NCBI GenBank assembly: GCA_015345905.1 | Contig: JADDTR010000002.1 | Coordinates: 124,001-188,000, forward strand | Reading direction: 5' to 3' | Source: Aotearoamyces nothofagi | Taxonomy: Eukaryota > Ascomycota > Leotiomycetes > Leotiales > Tympanidaceae | DNA: 64,000 nt | Shown here: in pieces, positions 12,581 to 24,662 of the stretch | How positions within the stretch are numbered: the stretch's first letter is position 1 | Layout of the letters: every line of letters starts with the position of its first letter | Notes under the pieces: model-generated | Database searches by the model: none | Seen by the model: the letters and a program-made list of their open reading frames with translations, nothing else | Told to the model about the DNA's origin: nothing | Program-made: the position numbers and the translations under genes

Positions 12581-13639
12581 ATGGCGGCTAACTATTGGGA
12601 ATCAACGCAACGTCGTCACTGGCAATTCACTAAGCCGCAGCTGGCAGAGTTACGGCAAAAACTGGAGGATGAGGATCAGAATCTTGTCCAGGCGTACCCT
12701 TTGCCTCAGTTACGCCATCTAAGCATTTACTTCAATCAACGTGAGTGTTATCAGCTCACCATATTAAACACACTAAGTCCACAGGTCTAACAATTATTCA
12801 GAGGTGAATAGGCTTGGCAAGCGCCTTCAAGTCCGTCAGCAAGCTATGGCTACTGCACAATTGTACATTCGGAGATTTTACTCAAAAGTCGAAATTAGGC
12901 GCACAAATCCATATTTGGTCATAGCGACAGCAGTTTATCTGGCGTGCAAGATGGAGGAATCTCCACAACACATCCGGTTGGTCGTGAGCGAAGCGCGGTC
13001 GATGTGGCCAGGTACCCAAATATACTCTCATCCTGGTTACAAGACTTGCTAACTCTTTCTCTGGCAGATTTCTTTAACACGGATACCTCGAAGCTTGGGG
13101 AATGTGAATTCTTCCTTATATCTGAGATGAACTCCCAAATGATCGTCCATCACCCTTACCGAAGCCTGTTAGCATTACAGGGCACTTTTTCTCTCGTACA
13201 AGAAGAGTCCTCCCTGGCATGGTCCATCATAAACGATCACTACATGACTGACTTACCGTTACTCCATGCACCTCATATTATTGCCCTCACGGCCATACTC
13301 CTCGCGATGGTACTCCGTCCAGTCGGCAATGGTAGTGGCAGTGGACCCGCAACGACGTCCAGTAACTCGGCCAACAGCATAGCAGTCGCTGCTCAGGCTG
13401 CATTGAATTCTGTTAACCAAGCAAAGACTGGAACGACTATAGAAAAGCTAGGTGGCCCTCCTCGCACAAAAGTGCAAAAGCTGTCGAGCTGGCTAGCAGA
13501 AAGTAACGTGGATATCGAAGGGATTGTTGATTGTACACAGGAAATTATATCCTTCTACGAGGTACAAGAACAGTATAATGAGAAGCTCACGAGAGAGCAG
13601 GTCAATAGATTTATCAAAGCTCGAAATTTGGACAAATGA
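12581..13639 (+). CDS. SSN8: Cyclin C, Mediator kinase-module subunit (Ssn8/Srb11)
   Basis: Three exons: 12581-12740, 12802-13011 and 13068-13639; 313 aa. It begins [14 protein letters not shown], the typical start of fungal cyclin C. The cyclin box follows ([20 protein letters not shown], then [20 protein letters not shown]), and a second cyclin fold holds [10 protein letters not shown]. Cyclin C partners Cdk8/Ssn3 in the Mediator kinase module and mainly represses RNA polymerase II transcription. A Ser/Gly/Ala-rich insert at about 230-265 interrupts the second fold, which is common in filamentous fungi. Introns are 61 and 56 bp. The second exon joins in phase to give NQQVNRLGKR. Confidence 0.95.
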
Positions 13640-14207
13640 AAGACTAAGGGCAAAAGAGGATATCGTGAAACCGCGGAGAAGACATCACCTTTCAGCAAGC
13701 TAGGAGCAGCTAAGCACGCTCTGTGGAAGTGGATGTCGAGCAAACTTGTTTCGAGCCGTAGCCGACGAGGGCTTGGCTGACGAGGACAATCCTACCAAAC
13801 CCACACCTTAGATATGTATAGGTTTAGAAGGTTGCATATAAATTCAGATACGTATGTAGACACTGGATTCCGTTGACGGGGTTTATCAAAGACATCCCGT
13901 CTTCTAAGAGCCTTGTGCGTCAGATCAATTGTCTAGCTATCTCTAGCCTCCTGTGCATCTGTCTGACAGAATGTAGGCATGGGTTGCAGCCAAGCTTAGT
14001 GCTGACAACAAGAGGCTACAGTGATGGCAAGATTCAGGAGGTCCAATGGCAGGCAAGCTATAGAAAAAACATGAACATTATCCTTGATTAATATTATTAT
14101 TCATGTATTCCTTGTGCAGATGTACTCGCTCTCTGTAAATGGGGTTGGTCATGAATGCAGGCAGCAGCATATCCGCGGCGTCAAAAGGGCGGTGTAAAAG
14201 CGAATAC

Positions 14208-14227
14208 TACCTTATCTAAGTAAGGTA
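14208..14227. repeat. Short inverted repeat, TACCTTA/TAAGGTA hairpin
   Basis: The arms are TACCTTA (14208-14214) and TAAGGTA (14221-14227), with a 6-base loop. The same arm sequence builds the longer hairpin at 26761-26790. Confidence 0.6.
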
Positions 14228-15884
14228 TGCTCCCCCGGGCAAGTCCCAATATGGTTCGCCCATAGAGTACCTTGCCTAGCTAGTAGTTGCCCGTCAAGGT
14301 AGCTACATGTACGGTGTGAACCGGGTACTTCGCAAACGATTTGCTGGATGCAAATTTCTTCCCTCGAGTCTATTTTCGGTGCAACTACGGGGTAAGTAAA
14401 TTCAAACGCGACGGGATCATGGGTGTGCGGCGCGCATGCAAGAGACGGCGGAGGGGTGAGGGAGCAGTACTCGCTCGGATTATGTCAAGAGAGCAACAGG
14501 TACGGTACGTACAAGTACATACAGTAAAGTAAGTAACTGTATATGTATACGTATGTACTCTACGTACTGCATGCAATACTCTATGCTTAGGCAGTCACGC
14601 ACTCACGCACTTGAAGCTGACGAGAATTGTATAGAGCTGAAAAGGCTGGACAGGCTAAACTGGGCTGTATCCACTACAGCCAGCACACTGCGCAGTACGG
14701 TATTGCTGTTGTTATTGTGCAGTACAACCACCGTACTCTGTATAGTACTCTGTACAGTACTCTGTACAGTGCTACCAAGTGCAATACATGCATGCGGATT
14801 GCCCGATGCATGCGAGAGTTACAGGAGGAAGAGGTCCACAGCTGCCGCCTTGCCAGCCTGCTAGCCTAGCCTGCCATGCAAACAAACAGTAGCGAGCGAC
14901 AACACCATTGTTCTTTGTCTAGCCAGCATAATGGTCGAGCTCAGAGTCCGGCGCAGGGACTCGGAAATCGGGAAAAGACGTTCGGTTCGGTATGCTTGGT
15001 AACGGGAACTTGAGTGCAAGTAGGGATGGAGCAACATGGCCGTTATGTTGCTGCTCGTTATATGCTCTCGTGCCTCTGCACCGCTGTGTGACTGCTGCGC
15101 AGGCGAGGGGGAGAAGAATGGCAGGGTTGGCATGACGCTGGATTCCAGTACTGAAATGCCGCCCGTCTATCCGACAACCGCCCAGAATGCCGTCGCTGCT
15201 CGTTGCAGGAGTGCGCACGTAAAGCAGAGTGCAGGATAGTGCAGGATAGTGCAGGATGGGACAGTATAGTACCGTATGTACAGTGCATGGTGAGGTAGGG
15301 TAGGTGGGTAGTAGGTAAGTAAGAATGCCAGAGATGCCTCAGTTGCTGTTTACAGCAGCTAATAGTTACATACGGTGCCGGTGCCAGTGCCAGTTACTCG
15401 GGCTTACGTACAGTAGTACAGTGAAAGCAACAGTGCCAAAGTAACAGTTGCAGACAGTACTTACTCTTCGTACTGGCGCAAAGCCGCCCACTCAGGCCGT
15501 CGTCTGGGCTTCACGTTCCATATGCCTGCGCGGTCTTGCATGCGCAATACAGGCCCTGACAGGGTCTGCGCATTGTGGTGGGTTTCCGTGCCTGACGCCG
15601 CCTCGTCTAGGCCCTGGCAGCCTGCCTGCCTCTACTGTACTGCGCCTGGCGAGTATCTCGTGGCAGCTTCGCAAGAAGTCGAGGCAGCTGCTGCACTGGC
15701 AGGGCCATCAAATACCGCGATGCCAAATTGTGTGGTCATGCTACGGCCGTGGACAGTCCCGGTCCGTGGCTGTACTGTCCTGTCCTGCACAGCAACTTCC
15801 GGCAAGCATGCGATGGGTTCAAGATCCAGCCTCAGCCTCAGCCTCTCGCCTCTCGCCTCCGCTTCCTCGCTGTTATCCACTGTT

Positions 15885-15925
15885 CCCATGTCCCATGTCC
15901 CATATCCCATCTCCCATCTCCCGTA
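15885..15925. repeat. Short tandem repeat of CCCATGT/CCCATCT heptamers
   Basis: About five head-to-tail seven-base units (CCCATGT, CCCATGT, CCCATAT, CCCATCT, CCCATCT) lie in the gene-free gap. It is a simple microsatellite with no visible coding role. Confidence 0.75.
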
Positions 15926-16472
15926 AGTGATGGCTGCTATGGCGGCTATGGCCGGCCCCGTCCCTGTCGTCGCGCACCACCTGTTGTCTTGTCTGCGGCT
16001 TCTCCCTCGTCTTCCTCTTCTGCTCCCGGCCCACCGCAGTCGCCGTAGCCCGTAACCAGCCATCGCGAGCCCCCCCAGTCCCGTCACTCGAAGCGCTACA
16101 CTAGCCCGGTGGCAATGCTGTCAATTGGCTCGCTAAGGGGATTAAGCGTCCATTAAACTCCCCATGACTGTCTCCCCCCTCCCTCCCTCCTCGCTCGCTC
16201 TCCCATCAATACAATCGCAGCCCAGCTTCATCATCTTTCTTCGACCTGCCAGGACAAATCTCTCGAGCCCAGGCTCAATCTAATATCTTAACCTCGATAC
16301 TCTTCCATCTGAGACGGCTCTCCGTTTCGCGAAGGCCTGTTCTTTGTCGGCCCGAAAATCTCCTTCCTGTCAGGTGATTTGGTAACACCACCGCACGCAG
16401 CCTCAACTTAACATATCCCACTCCCATCAGAACCATCTCCGACATCTTTTATTACCATCCGTCAATGAACCG

Positions 16473-17154
16473 ATGATGTCTTCGTACTATCACTACAACG
16501 CTCACCAGCATCCTACGTCGGCAAATGGGCCGACACCATCCCAACATCATGGTGGTCGCAGTAGACGGGCGCCTCGAGTTTCGACTTCCCAGAACCCTCA
16601 CAAGCAGTTTAGAGGGGTGCGGAGTATGAAGGAACTGACGGACACAGCCTCCGTTACAAACTTCCGACAGAAGTTCGAGGCAGGCCGCTCGTTCGACCTA
16701 GATGATGACATGGAATTCGTCCCAGCGCTATTGACAGAAAGCGATGTAAGTGTCTTTTTGCACGGACCCTTAATGTCAAATCCCAATGCTACCTAATTGC
16801 ATTGATATATCTGTACTATTAAATACAATATACTAACAGGTGTCTTAACAATAGTTGGTGTCTATAGGCTCGACCTCAGACCGATCTTCGCTCTCTTCAG
16901 GATCGCCAGAATCGTCGCCAACACAACGTGCACAACAAGTCACCGCGGCTTTTTCTCTCAATTCTGCTTCTAACCCATACATACCCTCCGGGTACCAAAC
17001 CCAGCCGTCGAATCTCAAGATTCATCAGCCTGCCGCCACACGGATCCGTAATGCGATTCCGATTGTCAACCCTTCGACCGGCGTCTCAATGTCGAGCCCA
17101 CCTCCATCGGTATCGCCTGCGAGGATGCACCCAGCAATCGGTCGACGATGGTAG
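16473..17154 (+). CDS. Conserved fungal protein of unknown function, low-complexity
   Basis: Two exons, 16473-16745 and 16855-17154; 190 aa. The intron (16746-16854, 109 bp) has a GTAAGT donor, a TACTAAC branch site and a TAG acceptor. A nearer AG after the branch site would bring an in-frame stop, so the second AG is preferred. The N-terminal 50 residues are rich in His, Ser and Pro. A core at about 45-95 (FRGVRSMKELTDTASVTNFR, then AGRSFDLDDDMEFVPALLTE) looks conserved and acidic. The rest is Ser/Pro-rich and ends in GRRW. I recall similar Pezizomycotina proteins without a known role and can assign none. The start ATG follows a long pyrimidine-rich leader; a second ATG is adjacent. Confidence 0.75.
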
Positions 17155-18441
17155 ATGGTTGTCGCTGTCTTTTGATCGAGAAAGCAACTCGGTCTCCATT
17201 CGCAATGGTTGTTTCTTGTATTCTCAATTCTCATGCTGGCAGGCACCTGATCCTTGGCATCGATGTTCGACTTCGACTCGGCAATCGTTGGTATCAACCT
17301 ATACCCTCCTCAACGAATCCTTTGTATAAATTTATCTACGATAACCATCAACCAATTCTTTGAGCTAGCGACGGCGCGAAGATATCGATACCTGTTTCAA
17401 TTAGGAAAAAGGTGTTCACCCACGGCAATGGGTTGTTTTGAGCGTGCATACTTGATTGCGTTTGGTGTTGGCCTGCATTACTTTTCTCAGGTTCAGAAGC
17501 GGCGACTTCTCACGGTTTTGAAGAAAAAAATTACATCATATAGAACGATTTCCTTTACTCGGTACAAAGGGCAGTGGTGTTTTTCAGGTTTTAGGGTGGT
17601 CAAGATATAATTATGCCTTTTCACATAGCTGGATGGGCGGGTTTTGGGTGAACAAAGGTCGGATGCTCTGTTGTATGACGAGCACAGCTCCTTGGTGTTG
17701 GTCATTGTGTATGGATTGCTGGTGCGGGTGCTTTGAGCGGTTATGGTTACGGGCTGGATTCATTTGTGATGATCAAACGAATGCGCTCATGACATATATG
17801 AGAGACGGGTGTCATCTACAATGATTTCTGCTTTGTTCTGCTTTACGTTGCATTATCGGTGCCGAACCGTATATCAGGATGATATATTGTTATTCCAGTC
17901 TGCATATAAGTGTCAAATCAATTATATGTGCTATTTACAAACATACTTGCAGTTTCCATGCTTGTCCATTTCCTCCTTGAAGTACAGCTTCAGCATAGTG
18001 GTCCAAGCTGCTCCAAGCTTGTCTTAATGTGATTATTACATGCGAGTCCCAACGATGCAGGGCTGTCGCGTCTCGAGCCAACCACATGTTTGGTATTCAT
18101 TATTAACTGGCTTGCTTTTGTTCTTCACTCTTAATAACAACGCTGTGCACTCTCTAGTCTCGAATCATATCTTTCGACCCCGCTTTACCATATATGGGGT
18201 TCTTAAATGCAATGACGTAGTACATCTTCAATCTTGACCAGACTGCTATAGTAGCCGAGGATGAGCACCCACCACAAGTGCTGAGCTTCGTGGTCAATGA
18301 AATCCTCTGCACCCCGAGTCTGACTAGAGCATCACCTTAGATCCCCTCATCATCTCTAAAGTCGGAGTTTCCTTGATTATACTTCAAATTGCTCAAATAA
18401 AACCCATTATAGCTCCAAATTGACCAACATCAAGACTTATC
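17155..18441. other. Intergenic region after the unknown-function gene
   Basis: The 1.3 kb hold the 3' end of the gene to the left and the promoter of the small gene to the right. Composition is A+T-leaning with T-rich runs. The frames present are short and lack protein-like composition. Nothing else is seen. Confidence 0.5.
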
Positions 18442-18911
18442 ATGATGTTGTCCTTGCTGAGGACCTCGAGATTGGTGATGCAGACAAGGCTTGTAGCCAC
18501 TCGCTCGGTGCAGGCAACGAGACCATTCACATCTTCATCCATTATAGCTCTGAAGGAGAGTAATGGCCGTATGTACTCCTCTCTTTAGTCGAGGCTCTCC
18601 TGGTTTACAGTACATGTATTGTGCTAATTACTTGCACTGCTACTCGTCTTGTCGTACACATGATCATCCTACATGGTGCATAGACTAATTTTGAACTAGA
18701 TGATCCTTCTCAGGCCGAGAACAATGAGAAGCACAAGCAGGATCTTTTGAAGAAAGAGAAAGAAGGCAAAGGACATTGGGAGCCTGAACTTGCCACGGAC
18801 AGTGAAGAAGCCGTTGCTGCCGATCGCCATGAGCACAATGACCACTCGGAAAATGGTATCAGAGAGCTGCAAAAGAAGACAGAGAAGCACGCTCAGGAGA
18901 AGCATAAGTAG
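18442..18911 (+). CDS. Small predicted mitochondrial protein, conserved fungal family of unknown function
   Basis: Two short exons, 18442-18568 and 18700-18911, separated by a 131 bp intron (GTATGT donor, GACTAAT branch, CTAG acceptor); 112 aa. Residues 1-40 (MMLSLLRTSRLVMQTRLVAT and on) have many Arg, Ser, Thr and Leu and no acidic residue until about 39, a classic matrix-targeting presequence. The second exon is highly charged: ENNEKHKQDLLKKEKEGKGH, then WEPELATDSEEAVAADR, and a Lys/Glu/His-rich end, EKHAQEKHK. The pattern KQ-x-LLKK-x-KEGKGHW-x-PELA-x-(S/D)-SE resembles a family of small fungal mitochondrial proteins that I recall only as uncharacterised. Two ATGs in tandem open the frame. 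A frame scan without splicing would miss it, because neither exon reaches 75 codons. Confidence 0.75.
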
Positions 18912-19348
18912 GTGAGACCTAGTGTATGTAGCTATGCTATCTAGTTGGGCATATTGCTGACTATCTGCTGAAGGCTCCGTTGATTGCTGACGTGCCATAG
19001 GACAGGAACGAGTCAGAGCAGTGGATTTGATCCCTAAATGGGATGCATCGGTGTAAGAATTGCCGTACTGATAGACAACATGCCTGTATCATAATTGCAC
19101 TCCGCCATACAGGGAGCAAATCTAAAGGAAATTGAGCCAATGGGAGCATTTGCAGGGTTTCTGATGGGGTGTGCAGTGTATATGATAAGCTTTGCAAGCA
19201 AGTGACTGGTATAAAGCTCTTGAATATACTAAAAATATGTGCACCTAATTGTAACCTACGCCGTTTCCCAGAAAGACCTAAGTATTTACAACGACGCAAG
19301 CTGTGAACGCCGCCCAATGCACACTCCATTACAGAATTTTCCCGCCTA
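18912..19348. other. Convergent 3' region between the small gene and the SNARE gene
   Basis: The 437 bp lie between two facing stop codons. No frame of interest is seen; this should be the two 3' untranslated regions. Confidence 0.5.
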
Positions 19349-20256
19349 TCACTTCAGTATGATAATCAGCAACACCAGAATAATAATCAGTATAATAATT
19401 GTCGTCAACTGCTTATTATCCTTCGCTTTCCGAGCTACAGTTCCCAGACTCTTCCGTGCCTTATCTAGTCTTGACTGGTGTCTATCCACCAGCCCGTCAA
19501 CCTCATCAAGCATCTGTACATGGCTGTCTAGCTCATCTCCGATCTGGATTGACAGCTCTCGCTGTCGGCCAATGCTCTCGCCTAAGCGATCTAACTGCTC
19601 ATCTTGTTCCGCAATGACTTGGGAATGGTAAGCGTGGATCTGCTGATTATCTAGATGGCTTTGGTCGGGTGGAGCGGAGGTGGGATCGTCGCGATATGGA
19701 AATAGGGCATTTCGAGCGGCCTCTTCATCTGTATCGAGAGTTTGCACATGTGGTGTGTCGGAGAAACGGACGGACTTTGGAGAGTTGAGAGGAGGGTTGT
19801 CGCGAATGGACTTCTTGAGGAAAGAGGATGAAGATGCAGCATGCGGACGCTCTGAAGCACGAGCAAAATCTTCACTGAGGGAGGGATTGTTAGGGTGTGA
19901 GATTGTAGAGGAAATCGCATTGCTTGGGAAGCCATGGAATTGGGAGGTCAGGTCATCGTATTGTGACTGAAGGTTATCTTCCGTCAGTTGAAGTGCAGCA
20001 GATGCCCTTTTTTAAAGTTAGAGACGACTATTATCAGAACAGAGGCTAAGTAGTCATACGGTGCGTCTCCGGCTTCTTCTAATCTTATTCGTTCTTTAGA
20101 GATACCATCTAGGCCTTCCCTCAGGGATTCAAGTGACCTGGCGATATGTCCATCTTGCGAATTAGGCTCAAGATTTAGCGATATTGCTCGTTGGCGCTCA
20201 AGGAGGGAGAGTTTAATATGATCGGCCAGGAGGAAGAGCTGATTGGGGTTCGACAT
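19349..20256 (-). CDS. SYN8: Syntaxin 8-like Qc-SNARE (Syn8)
   Basis: Two exons, 20256-20060 and 20006-19349, with a 53 bp intron (CTAAC branch site); 284 aa. The N-terminal part (about 1-85) is predicted helical. A Ser/Pro/Asn-rich linker follows. The SNARE motif at about 200-260 contains VIAEQDEQLDRLGESIGRQR, with Gln at the central position as in Q-SNAREs. The protein ends in an all-Ile/Leu membrane anchor (TTIIILIIILVLLIIILK), which makes it tail-anchored. Syntaxin 8-type SNAREs act in fusion at endosomes and the vacuole. Tlg1 is an alternative within the same Qc class, but the length and linker favour Syn8. It shares a 543 bp promoter region with the RING gene. Confidence 0.85.
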
Positions 20257-20799
20257 TGTGATGTGGTTCTGCCGTCGTAGTGACTTGCCCTATTGCTTAG
20301 GACACCGGTGCACTGTTGTATTCGTCGCAATCCGAAGTATTGTTTTCGCGATGCCTGCTGTGATGATAGGAAGACTGAAGGGTAGATGTCATATGCCAGC
20401 CAGCCTCATCTGTTCAAAAGGCGACGATGCGTCGAGCCGGCCAGTCGTGCAACTATTGAGCCAATCGGAGGGGCTATCGATAAGCTCCGGTCGCCAGACA
20501 TTGGCCATCAACAACCGCAAGGCCGAGGACCCTTCTCACAATCCTAACATCCAGGTACGTAGTTATCGGCCAGCCTCAACTCCTCACAATAACAACACAA
20601 TTCTAGAGATGGCTGTCCCTTAGCCATGGCCTCTTTTTAGATACAGGCGATATTGGCATAGTTCCATATCTAGCTTCGCCTATTGTCTTTTGCTTTTGCC
20701 ACTTGGAATAGCTTCCACAAGGCCGAGCACCAGTGCCCGGTCTTGCACTCCGTGTCAAGTTTGTCCCGACATTCATCTATTTCACATCCTTAACAGGCC
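20257..20799. promoter_or_regulatory. Divergent promoter region, SNARE / RING gene
   Basis: The 543 bp separate two divergent start codons. A TTAACAG just before the plus-strand ATG could be the acceptor of an intron in the 5' leader. No protein-coding frame is supported. Confidence 0.5.
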
Positions 20800-22332
20800 A
20801 TGTCCACGCCTCGTGCGTTACGTTCCCGTCCGAGAACGCCAACAACTCCAAACGGATCACTACAACCTCCGAATACACCTGTCACCCCGCTCGACCAACT
20901 TCCTCATGGATCCCCTTCGTCATCACCTCCTATAGATCCCAGCGAACCACCTCTAGGCTATCATCCAGGTCCTCTTCAATCAGAGTCTACTACTACATTA
21001 CCTGAATCGTCCCCACAAGACATTCCTACTCCTCCATCTGAGGAGCCCACCACACTAGATACTGAGGGCCTTTCTATCCTCAGTGAACGAAGCCTGCTAT
21101 TTGCTGCAGAGCAGCACGTTCCTAATGATCTACGAAACCTCGACTATATAACAGCTGTGAACGAGAACCTGATCTGCCCGATTTGTCGGCTTCCTTTTGT
21201 TGAACCGATAACTACAAGCTGCGAGCACGTCTTTTGCAAAGAATGTTTCGACCTTGCCTATAAGATTACCCCCATATGCCCAATTGACAGACTTCCCCTT
21301 CAGGTGCCATCTGATATTGGCCCAACACACCGACTTATCCTTAATCAGCTTGATAGCCTCGAAGTCAAGTGCCCGAATGCTGCTAAAGGGTGTGAGAAGG
21401 TCTTAGCTCGGTCTATGGTCCAGAGCCACGTTGAAAAATACTGCGGTTTTACCCTTATCAAATGCTCAGAGGTGATTTGCAATGGCAAAGTACCGCGAAA
21501 GGACTTTGATCGAGGGTGCTTGCATTCTCTCATTATTTGTCCAGATTGTTCCAGCGACTTATTGGAGGTAGACATGGAACGCCATCGGGCGAATGAGTGC
21601 AATGAACGAGAGTTGATCTGCGAGAAGTGCGGTGTGGAGATCCTACGATGTTTCGCAAGCAATCATGACGATGTCTGTACGGAAGCTATCGCGCCTTGCA
21701 AATGGGCAGAGTACGGCTGCAGATATACGTCAAGGAGGAAGAATCTTGCAGACCACGCTCACTTGTGTGAATTGAAGAACATAGGCCCAGTGGTCGAAAA
21801 CTTGAAAGGGGATATCACTCATCTCCAAGGTGAACTTGAATCGCTCCGCAAGGAAGACAAGGCGAAAGATCGTCGAATCAGGTCTTTGGAGAATGACAGA
21901 TCTATTCCAACGTGGTCATCTACACCACTGAGCTACCAAGTGCCTGACATGTCAGGATTACCAGAGACGGCACCACAGTCAATGGAATATGCACCGTCGG
22001 ACTCTCGCGACCAGTATCTCCTATCTTTGCTCGAATCCCAGGAAACCAAAGTTGACCAGATATCGGCCGGTATGACTGAGCTTGAAGCTAAACAGACTAT
22101 GATGCTCTTTAATGAGACCATTCCAATTAAAGAGCAGCTTGCTGAGCTCAGGAGTGCGCAAGGTGTTCTTGGTATGCATGTTAGATGGTTGATGAACTTC
22201 CGACTACAAGAACGTAGGCCAGGGGCAGCTTCGGGCCCCACCAGTGACCCAAAGCCTGGATCTGGATCTAGTGCTCCAGGGTCGGGCGTGCCGCAGGCAA
22301 GGAGACTCAGTGATAATATTACGAAGTTGTAG
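20800..22332 (+). CDS. RING finger and TRAF-type zinc-finger protein, probable E3 ubiquitin ligase
   Basis: Single exon, 510 aa. Residues 1-100 are Pro/Ser/Thr-rich and probably disordered. A C3HC4 RING finger starts near Cys126 (CPICRLPF, CEHVFCKECF, CPIDRLPL). TRAF-type zinc fingers follow at about 175-325, with repeated Cys/His pairs such as CPNAAKGCEKVL, CEKCGVEILRC and CKWAEYGCRY. A short coiled coil at about 330-365 (ENLKGDITHLQGELESLRKE) and a second helical stretch near 415-465 come next. The C-terminus is Gly/Ser/Pro-rich. RING plus zf-TRAF is the layout of TRAF-like E3 ligases; no TRAF-C (MATH) domain is visible. The substrate is unknown. Confidence 0.88.
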   Translation: MSTPRALRSRPRTPTTPNGSLQPPNTPVTPLDQLPHGSPSSSPPIDPSEPPLGYHPGPLQSESTTTLPESSPQDIPTPPSEEPTTLDTEGLSILSERSLLFAAEQHVPNDLRNLDYITAVNENLICPICRLPFVEPITTSCEHVFCKECFDLAYKITPICPIDRLPLQVPSDIGPTHRLILNQLDSLEVKCPNAAKGCEKVLARSMVQSHVEKYCGFTLIKCSEVICNGKVPRKDFDRGCLHSLIICPDCSSDLLEVDMERHRANECNERELICEKCGVEILRCFASNHDDVCTEAIAPCKWAEYGCRYTSRRKNLADHAHLCELKNIGPVVENLKGDITHLQGELESLRKEDKAKDRRIRSLENDRSIPTWSSTPLSYQVPDMSGLPETAPQSMEYAPSDSRDQYLLSLLESQETKVDQISAGMTELEAKQTMMLFNETIPIKEQLAELRSAQGVLGMHVRWLMNFRLQERRPGAASGPTSDPKPGSGSSAPGSGVPQARRLSDNITKL

Positions 22333-24662
22333 GCTATAAGCCGTTGATTTACAGGCGTTTCATGATAAGGTGCATCGTGCGGTGGATCTTGGGCGGTAGC
22401 ACTGCTTATAATGGCGTTCAGTGGGGTATTGGACTGGCAATAGTCACGATTTGGCATCCAGATAAGCGTGTTGACATAAGTGGTAGGAAATGGTATTATC
22501 CCAATTTTAAACTTCTCATGACGTTCCATTAGTTAGTTAGTCAGTACCTTACCCACATAAGTAACCTGGATTTTCGGGATACCATGGTTTTAGAGTCCAT
22601 CTTCTAATCGAGCCTTAGTATTATAATATTTTGGGGGCTTCTGGCTAAGCCTTCCGCTTCTACCACATCCTAGCCGACTGGGGCTTGCCATATCTTGTAG
22701 CAGCACGTGTTCTTGATATCGGCATCCGGCCCATAGTCTCGCAACCCTCTCCTTTTGTCCTCTCATTTATCTATACCCTACTTACGGTTAGTCGGTAGCT
22801 ATACAACACGTAATTTTTAAATCGTATCTGGATTTTCAACCTTCATTGCGAAATCTCTTGGGAGTCTTAATGTTATAAAAGCTTCACAGAAAAGGGGTCC
22901 AGAGGTAATAGCAGGTTGTAACGTGTATGCATTTCTATATTTCTTAGTATATGTCTCTGTGTTACTAAGTAAGGCATTGGTGAAACTCTTGTGCAATGTC
23001 TACATGGCCTCTACCACAAATAAAAAAACACGGTAGTGACAAGATGACGTCGGCGACGAGGCTTTGAACCCTTGGTTTTCCTTTTGAAGCCCAACGTCTA
23101 TATAAACTCCCATTCCCTGCTTGCCTAGCAAAACGCCTATAAATTCAGAACCATGTCCTGGACCCTGAACCTTTTTCCAGAACATCTTCAATTTTTTGAA
23201 GTGCTAAGCTCCATCTCACCGTCGATTCCGGCAATCGTTGCACCTATGCGGCGCGCGTTGGACACTGGTTCTGACACCCGGGCAGTTGTCCTCCCAGTAA
23301 TCTAGACACTCTTCGAGCCTAAGATATTTCGTATGCCCACATCGATATAGGATGTAATACTGAACGCACATGAGCGCGATATGAGAGCTTCGAGAAGATG
23401 AGGGACACCGAAGGTAAGGAGGTCTCGAAGTGATTTAATCCCAAAGAGCCTGGAGTTATAAGTCACAGAAGATGGAGTAGATGTACTGTGGTACCTTATA
23501 TAGCCAGATTGTGTTCGTGGAAAGCAGTGTTTTTTGGGGGGGGGTTGTGGTTGTTGCTTGCTTTGAGGGCATGGTAACGTGGTTATAAGTAGAAATTTAA
23601 GATAGGGGTAATAAGTTGAGGCTGGTGAGCGTTTATCCTCTGCAAGATGATGCATGACGTGCTGTACCTGCCTGTAGTCGATGCAGGAACAATCACCAAA
23701 TATAGAACAATGATGGCTGTTTAGTGAAAATGGCCTCAGTATTTTGCCCATCTCTGCCCAACTCAACGGTGTTCTGTCAGCCACGCGTCACGTGATTGGG
23801 TTAAAAGAATTCCGACCACGTGTTCAATCTCATGAATAGCCACGTAGTTGAAGTCGGGTTATGAGTATAGAGATATTCTTAGTAGAGAGTATACAAGGAA
23901 AAGCTTTACAGCTGGAGGCCAGTTCAACTTCAATGGAAGAGGTTCGATGATAAGGACAGTCAACACTGGATACTGCATTCCTTGATTTCTGTCATAGCAC
24001 GATGGCAATGAAGCTACTAGGTTCACTCAATATCCATTGTAGTCTCAATACGTGCCAGCTGTCCCAGCAAACCACTTGGCTCTTGTTCCGGATAATGAGA
24101 TGCTCACAGAAGTCCACGACTCATCTTCTCTTTGGCGAATGCTCATACAGGACAGATGCCGTTATACAGCCTGGTAATCAGCATGTGCCTCAGAGGCCTT
24201 AAGTGCCATAAGCGACCTACTGGGATGGTTCAAATTCAGTTGTATTAATAGAATGATGAAAGTTGGCAGAGCATTTACCATGAGCTTTACCATATTTATG
24301 AAGACTGGCTAGCTGAGTAAGCGGGAACAAAGAAAGCACGAGTGGTGCTTTAACAACCTCCCGGTTCTTCGTCTCTCGGACGTAACAGCTATGACGGGCC
24401 ATTACACCCAAGGTCGGCAAATTTATGATGGTGGCGGTGATTAGAGTAAACATTAGTGTAGTCAATAGCACTTCATGCGATGCAAAAATCCCAGGCCGAT
24501 CTGGAACAGCCTTTTCTGTAGATGGATCGGGGGGTTTTATGTCACAGGACGAATAAGTCAGCATGTTTTCCAACAAACTAACGAAATTATCTAACAAAGG
24601 CACAACTGCACGCTCAAGTATCAACGGAAAAGGATACATAAAATCTTCATTGTTATGCTCCC
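22333..24662. other. 2.3 kb intergenic region
   Basis: No gene is supported. The longest frames (about 150-160 codons, minus strand, near 23.3-23.8 and 24.2-24.7 kb) show no family resemblance. A G-run (GGGGGGGGGG) lies near 23536-23546. The last 400 bp should be the 3' untranslated region of the GH72 gene. Confidence 0.5.

Larger units (their letters stand above)
13640..16472. other. 2.8 kb intergenic region, G+C-rich in its right half
   Basis: No gene is supported. The longest open frames (about 150-160 codons, 15.4-16.1 kb, on both strands and overlapping) lie in G+C-rich low-complexity sequence and match no family I know. A TACCTTA/TAAGGTA hairpin lies at 14208-14227. Short repeats include GCAGGATAGT copies at about 15231-15255 and a CCCATGT/CCCATCT run near 15885-15925. 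From about 16160 to 16470 the sequence is pyrimidine-rich (CCCTCCCTCCC, CTCGCTCGCTC), which suits the promoter and 5' leader of the next gene. Confidence 0.6.

Noticed and set aside
15448-16087. Overlapping frames of 130-160 codons on both strands
   Set aside because: All sit in the same G+C-rich low-complexity stretch with heptamer repeats; mutual overlap marks them as chance.
23302-23784. 160-codon minus-strand frame
   Set aside because: Composition looks random and includes a run encoded by the G/C homopolymer near 23540; no family seen.
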